In this document: one piece after another, positions 22,378-35,014 of the stretch
Layout of the letters: every line of letters begins with the position of its first letter
How positions within the stretch are numbered: the first letter of the stretch is position 1
Assembly: GCA_037447605.1 (NCBI GenBank)
Contig: CM074804.1
Coordinates: forward strand, 944,232 to 1,008,231
DNA from: Zygnema circumcarinatum
Taxonomy: Eukaryota > Streptophyta > Zygnematophyceae > Zygnematales > Zygnemataceae
Length of the DNA: 64,000 nt
Reading direction: 5' to 3'
Made by a program: the position numbers and the translations under genes
Notes under the pieces: generated by a model
What the model was told of the DNA's origin: nothing
Database searches by the model: none
The model's input: only the letters and a program-made list of their open reading frames with translations

Positions 22378-25300
22378 CTATCGGGCATAGGCGGCCCCAT
22401 CGATTTCGTCCCTTGCTGTCTTCAGCAGATCCAGGCGCTTGAAGGCCTCTGTGCGCCTCGACATGACCGTCTGATCTTCATCCAAAAGCCGTGAGAGCTC
22501 TTTCCCGTCCTTCTGCCCCGCGTAAGCATAGAAGCTGTCCATGAGAGCCTTTTTCGCCTCTCGAACCTGCAAACAGAAAGCACCACAGAATAAGCATCTC
22601 CCTCTCCTTCTCCCGAGCCTTCACAACTTCATCCCAAAGCAGCAGCTTCTCACATAGATACAACGAGACTGAATGTAAAACGGGCACTGTACAGGGAAGG
22701 CGGCCTATCGTTTTCAACAAAAAGAAATGCGGACCTGGCAGTGAACAATCGCCTTCGGAATAGAGTTTCGAAGGTCCTCCATCACCATCCCAATGTACGA
22801 TGAAACATTGCTTCCTGCAAAGCATGGAAACATGAAACTTTAACTTCGCCCTTCCTCTCACAAACATTCACAGAAGTTGAGCACATACAGGACCTCTTAA
22901 CCTATAGTTTCCAGAATCATGGTTGAAACATCACAACAGAAGATCGAGACAACCAAAGGACTAAGCAAGCCAATTAAAGTAAAGCGACTCACCAATGCGC
23001 CGCAAATGCATCTCCGAGTAGCGATCAATTCCTGAAGACAACTTATCCTCCGGTGGGGGCGGCTTCTTCTTCTGCTTGACCCCCTTCTCATCCTTCTCAT
23101 CTCTCTCATCATGCTGGGGCAGCTTCCTGAAAAACTCAACTGTCAGATAGCTGCTCTCCATCTCTACCAGCCGCAGCACTGTCTTCCGGCTCTCCTCGCG
23201 AAACTTCTCCAACGTGTTCGTGGCTGAAGCAGCAATTTCTGCTTGCAGAGATGGGAACCTATGTAACTCCTGTACAGAACACAGAACCAGACACAAACAA
23301 CATTAAGGACTCCATAATGAAGGATGCACTTTGCGTCAGTTCACCCGATAGGGAGGGTGTCAAACAAATCTGCGGAGTAAAAACCTTGCAATGCAAAGAT
23401 TAGGGTTAGCTCGATTACGATCCATGAGCTAACCCACAAACGGTGTAGCTGTCTGCTCTCTATTGAGTCTCTGAAGTACGCAATGCAAGTACCCACCGTT
23501 GCCTCCCCCACAGCTGCACGTGTGAGATCTCTGAGGATAAAGTGAACTTCATCCACACATGCTTCTGCAGGTCCCTTGAACATCTGCAGGGCTCCATCGA
23601 TAAGGCGCCTATAACCGTGCTCGGGAGCTATCAAATGGGGCTGGTATCCATCAGCTTCAGCTACCACTCTTCTAACATCTGCAGCCCAACACACACAACA
23701 TTCCATGACCACATTTATGCACCATCCATCATCGCGAGACTAAGTAGTCTGTGATTGACAGGCTGCATCTCCAGCTCTTAGGCCTTTTCAAGTTGTTGTG
23801 AGGGGTCGAATAACCCTTCCATGGGATCTTTCAAGCTTTTCTAGCTTCTAGATGTGATGTTTAGAGATGGGAAAACATACAAATCTCCTTCTCTTAGCCC
23901 ATCGTGAGAAATCGCACTACCACAACCACAGTGGTTCCTTAGGACACAAGGGCTGGAATTGCCAAGCGGATGGTAGTGGGACACCAGACAGGAGAAAGAG
24001 AGAGAGTGGGGGAAACCACATACTTTGGAGAGACAGGTGTTTATCGAAAGGAAGTTTCTTGAAAGCAGCCACCAACTTGGTCTCAAAAACGTTATGTATT
24101 CTTTCTCCTCCAGGTCGCCTGAACATTTTCCAACACAAGTGCTGAACTTTGTGAAACGTGAGTACTGCAACTCCCTACAAATAATCCTCTCTATACAAAA
24201 TGAACGGATTGACTCTTCCAAGCTGCAGAACATAGTCACCCCTCAGACGGGGGAAAATAGGAAGTCCAAGAATGCCTACCCTCCATCGAGGTGGTCTTTG
24301 AAAATCTTGTCAAAATGGCGGCACATCTCCAATACAATGTATAGTTGTGCCTGCACTCTCACACATATTGAGAAAAGGTTCAGGAAATTAAATTGGAAGG
24401 GTGAAACTGGGCATCTAAAAAATGAGGGAAAGATGAGATGCGATTCATGTATTGTTATGCCAAGAAAAGGAGAATGAAGAGAAAGTTAAGTGGTTCCTCA
24501 CTCCATGATCATCCCCAATGGGCCGGCCAAGCCCATCCAACTCCTTCTCCAGCTGATCAATGTTGTTGGCGATCAGAGACTGAATGCTCGGAATTTTGGA
24601 CTTGATCACTTGCTCTAAATGCTGCTCAAACGAGGCCCCTCCCTCCCCTTCCCCCGTTCAGCGATTCCAGTAAAGCATTTGCCACTCGCATTCCTTAAAG
24701 CAAGCAACAAACCAATAGTGCTTCTTTCCTCTCTCTGTTTACACAACATCAGTTATAATATAAATCAACACTTGCATCAACAACTCCTATATCTCATACA
24801 TAAAGGCTAGAAGTTGGGTGAAAGAGACATACTTTGCTCAGCATCTTGGCCAAGTACTCTGTTCCCATGCGGTTAACCAAGTGTGAATAGTCTGAACTGG
24901 TCTGAAAATATTCGCGTTCTTTACGCCGCGATGCCATCATGTCCACATTGCGGTTGATGTCGATTTGAGACCTGTTCACTACTCCAATCCAGGGAAATTT
25001 CAAGCGGTAGGAACGCCCCTCCAGCACCTGCAGCCACCATATAAAGACACAGGCCACTCTTACGCGTGCAGGAAGAGAACACTCCAAAATAAAGGAGATT
25101 GATCATAAAAAGAGCGGTAAGAAAAAACGCAGAATACACTCTGTGCCTTTTTGCTCTGGCATTCATTCAGCATAGATATAGACTAAGTGAAAGCGAACAG
25201 AATAGCTGACTGGTTGAGGCAAAAGCACGGAACTAAGGAAGGCTTTGTTCGTGTCCCCAGACAGAGCGCATGCAAGGGCAAATTTCTGTGTACAATTTTT

Positions 25301-28115
25301 CAATGGTGATGCCAATCTCTGAGAATAGTGCTAACTGATCGAATGCTTAACTCACATCCAGAGCGTTGGTACCCTTGTCCATAAGATCAAGCTTCGTAAG
25401 AACACCCCATGTCCGTTCCGCTGCACTCCATCACATGCATCCCCCTTTCCTCCATCAGCTGCAAAGGAGATTAAAATGCCGACTCAACTATTTACTAATT
25501 GACAAAAGTGCACTGTCCGACAGCAGTAGGGAAAAATAGGTACTAATTCGTACCGTCAGGGTCTACTTCTCGAGCAAGCTTCATGGCATCAGATGTGGCA
25601 ATATCCTGATTGGCCGGAGAGATGGCCAGAATAATGCAGTTGGGCTGCGCATTCGGCAGTACGCGAGGAGAAACAGGGAGCTCAGAGAGAATGAGAGGAG
25701 AAAGAGAGAGAAAGAGAGAGAGAAGGAGAGCGAGGGAACAAGGGAAGAGAGAGAGAAGAGCTTCAAGAGGATTTATAGCTAGCAATAATCATTGCGAATA
25801 GGCAAAACCCATATGAAAACGTGAATAAAAATGCAATCGAGGAGATTCGAGCTATAATGAATGACTCTTTTGAGAACATGACCCTTGCACATATCGGATC
25901 TAGTGAGATATGGCCGAGCGGCTTAAAGCATTGGTTTGCTAAATCGAGGGCTTCTATTGCTTTCAGGGGGAAAATAGCGACAGGAGTTGCAAGTCACCTT
26001 TTCAACGTAAGAGCGAACCATATTCTCAATGTCTTGCACAATACTCTCCGCTTGGCCCTCTGTAGAATGCAAATTCTTCTCTTTCAATCAGGACTTTTTG
26101 AGAAGTGACAGGCAGACAAAAAGCATTTCATGAATCACAGAGAGGGAATTCAGGAAACGCGTTAATCTATAACAACCTCCTCCGGGTCTAAACTTGATTA
26201 AAAAGTGTAAAAGAAGTACTTACAATTACGAAGCGCGTAATGAGAACTTACCAACAGCAATTTTTGTAAGACCAGGAAGATCCACAAGTGTGAGGTTAAC
26301 CACTACAGACAGGAAAACAACCACGACAAAAGACCATTATTATATGCCACAACTTAACAAAGTTGACAAGCAACTTGAAGTTTGAATACACGACTGAACT
26401 TGAGAGTTTACAATATGGAAGAATGGAAGTCAGATTCTTATGTAACAGCCAGCCACTAGTCGATCTATACATACCATTTGGAGAGAAGATAGAGAGATGA
26501 ATTGGAACAGGAGAGATCATCTTAGTCTTCCCCGTCACCCTATCCGTCTCATCCGCAACCTCTTTACGCACAGCAGCTGCAAAAAAAGAAGATCCATAAA
26601 GCTGCTGAACAAGGCATTGGGAAAAGGAAATCGAACATGATAGTAGGTGTCCCAACATGACATGGATGACCTAAAGGCCATAATCATGACTTGCCTAACA
26701 TGTGGAATTGTTGCGATCTGCAATTTAGCACTCAAAGAGAACCCAGTTATGAAATTTTCTGCAGTTTGTAGTCAAATTCTGAACAGAACATAGGTTTGTG
26801 TCTTCCGAATCATTTGTGTGGCACTTTGACTTACCCCATTCCGTATATTTTTTGTTAGGCTGATGCAAGAATTCTGCGTACTCCTGCGAGTTCTCCGTTT
26901 TATGCAGTTGAAGGACGAGAGGCCTCCGTGTGACAATACCTGAATTGTAAGCATAGATTCCGTGGACCACTCAGAGCACAGTTACATCACATCTACAACC
27001 TGGAGCTATTCCAAACACTGGTCAGGGAGGTCCATCTCAAACATTCAAGAGCACAGTTAAGGAGAGAAAGCGCCGTTTGAATACTATGACTTAATTACGA
27101 AACTGAGGATCAAGGGAACCAACCATGTGATACTTATGTACTACATTTTCCAATTTCATGCGCTGCCATAACAAAACAATCTTGAGAATTCGATGGGAAT
27201 CAAGCACATTCACTTAGTTTCACAACAACTATCTTGTTGACAAAAATCTACTTCGCTTTAACCAGAGAAACATGCTTTACGCCCATGTGATTGAACCTCC
27301 CTTGTGAAATAAACTCGCAAAGGTGCTCATTAAAATTTAAAATGTCGAAAATTCAACTGGAACAACACCAACCCAGCGCTAAAAATCAGTTGACGAAACA
27401 TTCCATTTTTTTCCATTCAAGACCCTTTCTAGTTTCCAGCCTACCTGAACCACGTGGGAGGAAATCCTTTCCAACGATGCTTTCCAAGACCGATGACTTT
27501 CCGGAACTCTGCACACTCCATTACGAAACGTTGGTCTCACTTTGCTGGATCTTCAATACCTACAAATATGGTGTTCCTTTCACAAAGCTATGACTAGTGT
27601 CTCGAATCAACGAATGTTTTCTGCTGCGAAAGTGGTCATCAACCACATAATATGTGTCATCCAGGAAGGCACGATAAATGAAGCTCACTTAACTATTAGC
27701 TATTAGGGGTCTACTACGGTTGTTTCGAGTAGTAGCAAAACAGCATAAAAATTTCCTTTATGTGACAACATTGGGGAAAGTGAAAAGACTAGTGTAGCTA
27801 ATGGATAACAAGAAGCCGAAAACGAGGACTGGAATAGACATGCCACGGAACAGCAGAACTTATACATAAGAAAAGGAGAAAGTATCATCTACAGAATGAA
27901 CGAGAATTATCTCTCTCTCTCTCTCTTCAACACCTACAGCCTTGCATCGGAAACTTCTGGATCAAAAATAGTACCTGTCCGCCAACAACAGCAACGGAGG
28001 GAAGCTGCTCCCACAGCGTTGGAAGAGCATCGGCGGTGTCGTCGCCGCCGCCATAGTCTCCAAGAATGGTGCAGGCTTGCTGCAGCCGGTTAACGAGGCC
28101 AATCAAATTTTCCAT
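22378..28115 (-). CDS. DRP1: Dynamin-related GTPase, DRP1 (phragmoplastin) type
   Basis: Sixteen exons: 28115-27975, 27508-27445, 26939-26835, 26576-26475, 26302-26252, 26059-25998, 25644-25554, 25420-25356, 25027-24833, 24621-24502, 24350-24280, 24118-24024, 23678-23497, 23269-22993, 22814-22735 and 22566-22378. All join in phase to 629 residues; plant DRP1 proteins are about 610. GTPase motifs: G1 GGQSSGKSS across exons 1-2, G2 Thr in GIVTRRP, G3 DLPG and G4 TKLD. The middle/stalk domain follows, with DRP1 landmarks such as [20 protein letters not shown], and the GTPase effector domain ends near EIDGAAYAR. There is no pleckstrin-homology or proline-rich domain, as in plant DRP1. The protein polymerises on membranes at the cell plate and in endocytosis. 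A charged insert ([16 protein letters not shown]) after the stalk adds length. The intron between exons 6 and 7 holds a tRNA-Ser-like fragment. Confidence 0.97.
25905..25949 (+). pseudogene. 5' part of an organelle-type tRNA-Ser(GCU), in a DRP1 intron
   Basis: The stretch has a D-arm (TGGCCGAGCGGCTTAAAGCA) and an anticodon arm TTGGT-TTGCTAA-ATCGA with anticodon GCT, closely like plant mitochondrial trnS-GCU. The variable arm, T-arm and acceptor 3' strand do not follow, so it is a half gene. It could be a nuclear insertion of organelle DNA or a tRNA-derived retroelement remnant. Confidence 0.55.
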
Positions 28116-29500
28116 AACGCCTTAACCTTCGTAATTCAAACGGAGCTTGTCCACGGCCCTCTCGCAATCAGAAAGCTCCCTGAGAGAGGGAAGGAGAGAG
28201 AGTGAGAGAGAGAAAAAGAAGCGAAAGAGAGAGAGGACAATGTCGTAGGTTATCAGCCATGTCAATTTCTTGGATCAAAGAGTGCCTCTGCTCCGACTAG
28301 AAATAAAATCCGAATAGAAAAAATAAAAGGACAAGCGAAAAAAGTTGATTAGGTGAAGAGCTTCGCTCGATGCAGTCCTATCCTGCAGTGCCAGAGATCC
28401 TTCAGCAGCAGATGCATAACGGATTTTCTCACAATCAAATTTTAGCAGACTCGTCCGATCTTCAAGAATATCAACAACATAGATGCTCTAAGCAGTTACA
28501 CCGACATCACTCTTGTCAGTTCTGACTTCTAACATCCTCGGCCGGATTCTGGAGCTCAAATCTCATAAAATACTATAAGAGAACTCATTTCACTTTCTCC
28601 AAACAAACTATTTTCCATATTATACCCTCATTATGCTAATGCACCCTTTCAATATTCACCTGCGTCCTGCCTGCCAAAAAACACGTCGCCAAACTCACCA
28701 GCAGGAAGGAGGAGAGGCAGAGAGGAGGAGGGAGAGAAAGCCCCTTCGGGAGGTAGACAAGCTGACGGATTTGGAACCTTGGCAGAAACAAGCAGAGAGA
28801 GGAGGCTCCATGCGTTCCGTTTACCGTGACTCTGGTGGTTCCATGTGAGAACTGCGCATAGAACTGGGCGCGTGTCGCATGGATCTGTCGACAGTCAAAT
28901 GCTGACGTGGCATTGTTGACTGCGAGTGTCGGTTCATTGGAGTACGGTAGCGCAGGGTTTTTTTCGCATTCAAATTTCAAACGCCACTGTCACAGTTTCG
29001 TAATTATTATACAGAACATTTTAGGTTCAGTAGTACATCAAACTTTTTTTTAGACTGCCCGATTCATCCATCCTGTACGTTTCCATTACGATCCAGCGCT
29101 TAAGTTGAATAATTGAGCTAAAGTTTGTGAATATTTTAGCCACACCGTACAGTCAAACCCGCATGACTCGCGCGAGCCCAAAATGTTTTTCGGGCTGAAA
29201 TTTTTTCAGTAAGTGATTGTCGTCTCCTTTCAGGATTAGGGCACTGCTGTCCACTTGAGAGACTGAGCGGGAGACGAGCTAGAGCGTGCGGGGGGGGGGA
29301 GGGGGAGTGGAGAGGGAGAGAGGGGGAGGTGAGAGAGGGGAGAGAGAGAGAGAGAGGGGGAGAGGGGGAGAGAGACGGAGTAAGAGTGCCGGGGGGGGGG
29401 AGAGGGGGAAGAGAGGAGGGTAGGGGGAGAAAGGGATAGTGAGAGAGAGTTTTTGTCTTCAGTCACAGGGAGCGCCGAGCTGGGTTTTGAAGGCCTGCGT
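28116..29500. promoter_or_regulatory. Divergent promoter region of DRP1 (-) and SOG1 (+)
   Basis: No gene is recognised. There are GA-rich tracts at 28185-28235 and 29280-29450, the latter ending about 50 bp before the SOG1 start codon. Plus and minus open frames here are small and compositionally biased. Confidence 0.5.
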
Positions 29501-32500
29501 ATGGCGGGCTATGGCGGAAAATCTGGAGTAAAGCAGGTTGCGCAGACGTTGAGTGGATATCCCGAAGGTGTGAAGTTCGAACCCACTGATGAGCAGCTGC
29601 TGAAGCACTTGGCAGCCAAGCTGGGAAAGTTTGGATGCCAGCCGCACCCTGACATTGACAAGTTCATACCAACCATTGAGGAGGAAGACGGAATCTGCAC
29701 TCTGCATCCTGAGGAGCTGCCAGGTGAGAGATGGGTAAAGTAATGTGTACGTAAGTGGCTTGGCTGGATACTCTGTTAGGTTAGGAGTGGGAACTGATTG
29801 GCAAAGATTTTGACCGTTGGAAGGTACATGTGATGTGTGTGAGAGACAAGAGTGTTTAGGCTTTGTGAAAGGCTTATCAGGTTTCTGGAATAGTGGTTGC
29901 GAAAATGCTAAGGAACTGAGTCATGTGCTGTGTCTTGAAACGTAGGGAGTCGTCGAGATGGCGTGACTCGCCACTATTTCCATCGTCCTGCTCGTGTGAA
30001 AACAACTGGAACGCGTAAACGGAGGAAAATTCACATGGAAGCGGACGGAGAGAGGTTGGAGCTGCGATGGCATAAGACAGGAAAGACTCGAGCTGTTATT
30101 TTAAACAAAAAGAAGGTACAAGTTCAATGTATTGTATAGACAATGGCTAAGTGTCTGATTTGAGGTTCAGCCCCGTACAGGGCTTCATGATCAATGTGCC
30201 TTTCCGTTTTTTCTCCTCTTTTTTTCGTCGCCTCTTTCCCAATTCTCTGAGCATTCCCCAGTTTTTCTCCTCTATCCCTCTTCGTTCATTTCCTGCCCAA
30301 CACTCTCTTCACGCCTTGTTTTGAATGCAGATGGGCTGTAAGAAGATTCTGGTGTTGTATGTCAGCAAAGGTAGACGAGCAGGTTCCACTGTAAAGGAGA
30401 AAGACGTGAAGACAAATTGGGTGATGCATCAGTATCATCTTGGAGACGATCACATGGAGAAGGAGGAAGAATGGTTGGTATCGAAGATGTTCTGGCAGAT
30501 ACAACCTCGCCAATCGAGTTCCAGAAGGGCCCCTTCTCATATTGAGGATGAGCAAACTGTGGCGGATGATCTACCGATAGGAGAGAAGTGGAGAATGGCC
30601 GATCATTCTACAGTAACGTTTTCCGGTGGATCTGTACGCACAAATACCAGGAAAGTGTTACACTCTGCTGGGAAGAAGGTTTGGAAGCCTAACGCCCAGA
30701 AGCGGCTTCAGTTGGAAGATGGGTTTGGTAATAGCACAGGCCTCACAGGCCAAGGGTCAGAAACATGCCAAGAGAGATCGCTTACCATGGTACGGATTTC
30801 TCCGGCAGTTGAATTCCTTAAAGCCTGCTACATTGCCTGCTATAGACTAGTCACCTCTTTCTCCACCTATGTTTTGTCTGGCTGTCAAGTCTGATCACGG
30901 TCAGCCTTCAGTAGGTAATGTGTGTTCATTCAATAAAAGGGGGAACTTTGTGCCTGACAGGAACACGATATGCAATCTAGTGGAGGAGAAGTGGCACCCC
31001 TTTGTGGTGTCTACAACAGGCCGGCGGCAATAGGCATTGAGGCGAGTTTCCTCTCTCCTCATCTCTTGACGCTACCTTTCAAATGTATCCATGAGACTAA
31101 AAGTACTAAGGTGAAAACCGCATGTCCATTGGTGCCATATAACAAAGTGTTGATCTGTGTCTCAGTGTAGGTGTTTTTGGCTGATTTCTATTAGTAAACC
31201 ACGCAGGAACGTATGGACGTTCATTCTCGTTAGTTGTAAACTCCGGTGCTTCCTGCCATGATTTTTGGGAGCGGTTTGTTTGTCATGCAGGCATTATTGA
31301 GAGGGTTGCATAATGCCCCACCAGAAGGGGATGCGTTGAGCCTATCTGATGTTGGGTCTTCCCAAGAGGTACGCCCTGTGTTGCCAGGCTCCGAAGCTGA
31401 TGTAAAGAAAAAAGAAAAAAATGCCAAAAAAAAAGATGCCAGATCTTGGGCTTGAAGTTACGGTTACATGTATGAACTCTTGCCCCTTGTTTGCATTTCC
31501 ACAGTGAAGTGAGAATGTTGTGTCTGTCAGAGCATGGCTCTGTTACAGAAAGCTCTCGCTTTCTCTTTCCCCCTCCCACTCTTTATTTCTTTCTTCTTTC
31601 TCCTCCCTCCCCTTCTCTCACACACAAGTTTATCACATTTGATAGTATGTTTGTCCTGTGTTTCAGCCTCCCGACTATGAAGACTGCGATGCTGTAGTCA
31701 GCCGTGAGACACCGTTTGAAGAAGGAGAAGAGTTTGGTGGGTTTGGATGGGCCGATAATAGGAACACGGAGGCCCCTTCGGACCTTGTTGATCAGGAATA
31801 TGCGAGCCTGATGTGTCATGAAAAGGATATCAATGGTTTGGACGATATAGAGGATGATGTTGAGCAAACCCTAGGAGGTCTGCGTATGGCTCCAGCTGGT
31901 GACAAAGTGATTAGAGAAGAGAAGGTGGAATTTTATGGAGGGCTTGCTTCGCCACCATTAGACCCCCTAGTCTTCGTCGACGGCCTAATCTGCACTCCTC
32001 CAGATGTAGCAGGTATTGCCAAGACTTTGGAAAGCGATGTGAGAGTGTGTCAAGAGGATGGACATGAGCGTGAAACTATAGGAGAGATGCCAGTGAGTGG
32101 GGAAAGCCTCTGTGGAGGCCAAAAGGAGCAGCAGAATGGAGGGGTAGAGAATGAAGAAGACGAGCAGGATAGCCCGTTCTTGCCAGAGCTCCACCTGAGT
32201 CAATCACTTCCTCTGCTTGACAGCCAAGAAGTTAACGTTCTTTGTGAAGGGCTCAACTTTTCTCAGGGGGATGGCCTCTTAAAGCAATTGGAGGATGAGG
32301 CCAACGTAGGGCAGGAAAGCTTAGAGGGGGCACAAGCTTCAAAACGTTTGCGAAATCCTTTTGATTTCCCGTCTGACGGAATCACCGCATGGGGAGAGCG
32401 AGCTGTGGGAACGAAAACTGCTGCTTCAAAAGGAAACCAGGCAAGCAAGAAGAAGAGGGGGACTGTGACTATTGCTACTTTAAGGATGCAACCGAAGAGG

Positions 32501-32548
32501 GAAGCAAAGACTGGAGCCAAGCCTATCACCAGCTTCTTCACTCGGTGA
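29501..32548 (+). CDS. SOG1: NAC transcription factor SOG1 (DNA-damage response master regulator)
   Basis: Six exons (29501-29723, 29946-30115, 30331-30789, 30961-31110, 31291-31368, 31667-32548) give 653 residues in phase. SOG1 is the plant counterpart of p53: ATM/ATR phosphorylate it at SQ motifs and it switches on repair and cell-cycle genes. The NAC domain begins at [18 protein letters not shown] (residue 23). It has the SOG1-specific [37 protein letters not shown] and [11 protein letters not shown] segments rather than the general NAC consensus. The C-terminal part has SQ sites, three within about 25 residues (LSQ, DSQ, FSQ) plus SSQE. The protein ends with KPITSFFTR, which resembles a PCNA-binding box. 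It is longer than the Arabidopsis protein (449). The ATG at 29501 is chosen over an upstream TTG. Confidence 0.93.
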
Positions 32549-32965
32549 GCCTTCCTGTGGACCAGTTTCTCTTTTTTCTTCAATTCTGCAGGGCTCATGT
32601 GCAGCCTGTTTCGGAGTGGAGAAGTGGCGCGTGTCCTCAGTGAAAGATTGAATTTTGAAATAGACGACATGGTGTATTTTGCAGTTGTACCGCTCGGTGA
32701 AGCAATGAAGAATGTGAGACTTCAATGGGGGGCCGGGGGAGGGGGGGGATAGGGACAGAGACAGAGACAGAGACAGAGAGATACTGAGAGCCATGAGGTC
32801 ATATTCTGATGACTACTGCGACATGATATCCTCCTGTACGGCTGGGCGGTGCATTCTGAAATGGTTGGTGAAACCTAAGGAGAGGTGTGACGCGTAAGGG
32901 GAAATGTGAAGCCTGAAGAGATAGGAAAATCCTACTCCACAGACTTGGAAGGGGTGGGGATTAGT

Positions 32966-33516
32966 TCAAGACAGCAAGTTATCTTCCTGTGAGGCTTCGT
33001 TGCCTTTTTCTGCATTGCCTTTCTTAAGTTTCTTATGTATAGGGGCCCTTTGTGTGTCATTTAGAGAGTTCAGCCCTCCTGTGGCGGTTGGAGGTGCGGT
33101 TGGGGGTGCAGACTGACTGCTTTGCATATTTACAGCTGTTGAATAGGTCCCTATGGATGATGCCATCATCATAGCTCCCCCCAAGTTTGTGTCTTTCTTC
33201 AGGTTTTTCGCTGCATTTGGTAATAGCTTGTAAGTGATGAGAGTAGTGATTGTCTCAAGTTCATCGGTAGGATACTGATGAGAGACGATCATGTTGTCTG
33301 GTGCCATTTTTGTAAATTTTTTCTCTGGAAGCGAGTCAATGTAGCGCAGTTCAGTGTTGTGTTATGAACAACTTTATGGTTTAGCAGCTTCCTTGCACGG
33401 TCCCTGTGGTGTCCCAAGACTTCCGTAGTGCCAAACACGGTTTTGTAGGGCTCCGGAAGCAAGAAAGTAAATTCAATAGAACTACTGTTTAGTTTGATTT
33501 CTGTTCGTTTTGTCAA
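32966..33516 (-). pseudogene. Possible decayed open reading frame, unidentified
   Basis: Two overlapping minus-strand frames (33516-33289 and 33307-32966) have ordinary, non-repetitive amino-acid composition and could be one coding region split by a frameshift near 33300. I do not recognise a family. It might be a transposon remnant or chance. Confidence 0.22.
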
Positions 33517-34187
33517 ATTCCATTGTACTTTAATTCTGTTTGGTCATTTTGCACAGAAAGAGTTTCCATGAAGGGTACTTCCTGTATGCCCCTTTCTGAC
33601 TATGGAAAGAGCAGAGCACCTTCATAAAGTCATTTCCCAAACCACTATCTAACTTTCGCTGGTAGCGATGGGCTTCAGCCATTATCTTGCAATTTTTTTT
33701 CCCTTTTTCTTTTATATACACAAATCACTAATTCCACATGCAACGAAGGGAGAAAATGATGTTGCATTGATCTCACGATGGCGGGCGATGCCATCAAATG
33801 GACATGGACAAAATCAACATCATGGGAACCACGAGGAACCAACGGCCACGAAGGAGCTAAGGACAATCAATAGAAAACAACCATTGGAATGGTCCGACCA
33901 ATGCTTGAACCTGGATCCTTAACTCGCACCATCTTCGCCGTCAAGAGTGTTCCGTTAAACAGCCATTCACATGGAACAACAAGTTTGATCTTTAAAAAAA
34001 AAGGAAAATGCTATTTACACACCTTTTCTCTAGACACACACCTGTTTCCGCCGGGCAAATTTTATTCTCGAGTTTTTATGGTATTGGGGTTTTTTATAAG
34101 GTGTGTATCTAGACAAGACAGGTGTGTAACAATAATTCCCAAAATAAATATATTTTCAACACTTAACGCAACTACTAATCACATGTG

Positions 34188-34402
34188 CACGTGTCGAGAC
34201 CGCCGCTCGCCACGTGGCGATCGCGATAGTGCGGTGCGGACGCGTGGCAGTCCCTCGTCGAAGCTACCACGTATACCACACGAGTGGGACACGTGGCGCG
34301 GTCCCAGCGCGGGTCGGAAAATTTGTGAAAGCCAAAAGAGCGCAGGCCCGGGCTCGACTGCGAAAACCTGTCCTGTGACATCCAGTAGAAACGTGCCACG
34401 TG
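34188..34402 (+). promoter_or_regulatory. G-box / ABRE cluster upstream of the LEA-like gene
   Basis: CACGTG cores occur at 34188, 34211, 34290 and 34397, mostly as CACGTGGC or CACGTGTC. Near-matches are ACGCGTGGC and TACGTGGCG. In plants, clustered ABRE-type G-boxes bind bZIP factors and drive abscisic-acid and drought responses. That suits the stress-type protein encoded 600-800 bp downstream. Function is inferred. Confidence 0.6.
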
Positions 34403-34736
34403 TACAAATGTATCTACGTGGCGAATTCCCATTGAAGGACTTCGAGGACGAGCCCAAGGGCGGGTCCACTCGTGAAGGGGCCATTGTAAAAAAGCGAACC
34501 AAAAGCCAATTACGATCTGCCAAGCGAATGATGTCTGACGTGGCAGTTTCTGATTGGATGCTGGTTTTCAGTGCAGGCGTTCCTGAAGGCCTCTCCTGCA
34601 GCGCTTCTCTCACAACTGCTTGGAACATCTACAGCCTTCTCGTTCATTTTTTTTGGGAATCAAAAACTGAGGTGTCGCAGCTCGCATTTGGAAGAGGAGA
34701 CGAAGGCGAGTGGAGAGAGAGGGGAGAGGGAGACGG

Positions 34737-34879
34737 AGAAGGAGAAGGAGAGGGAGAGGGAGAGGGAGAGGGAGAGGGAGAGGGAGAGGGAGAGGGAGAG
34801 GGAGAGGGAGAGGGAGAGGGAGAGGGAGAGGGAGAGGGAGAGGGAGAGGGAGAGGGAGAGGGAGAGGGAGAGGGAGAGG
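34737..34879 (+). repeat. (GGGAGA)n hexamer microsatellite
   Basis: More than 20 tandem GGGAGA units lie about 140 bp upstream of the LEA-like start codon. All three forward frames read through it as Gly/Glu, Arg/Glu or Gly/Arg repeats, which are not proteins. Confidence 0.97.
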
Positions 34880-35014
34880 TAGCGGAGGGGGAGAGGTAGC
34901 GGAGGGGGAGAGGGAGAGTCCGCGGGAGGATTCAAAAAATAGTGTTGGAAAAAGAGAGGAATTTGCGTTCCTGGTTTTGACGCTCTTTTTTGGCACTGCT
35001 TTCTTTGCGACACA

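Larger units (their letters stand above)
32549..35014. other. Gene-poor region with decayed frames and LEA-gene promoter
   Basis: This contains the SOG1 3' UTR, a possible broken coding region (32966-33516, -), a dispersed repeat copy at 33764-33809, the G-box cluster (34188-34402) and a hexamer microsatellite (34737-34879). No intact gene is recognised. Confidence 0.55.

Noticed and set aside
33880-33950. tRNA-like B-box (GGTTCAAGC) on the minus strand
   Set aside because: No A-box, anticodon stem or acceptor pairing could be found around it.
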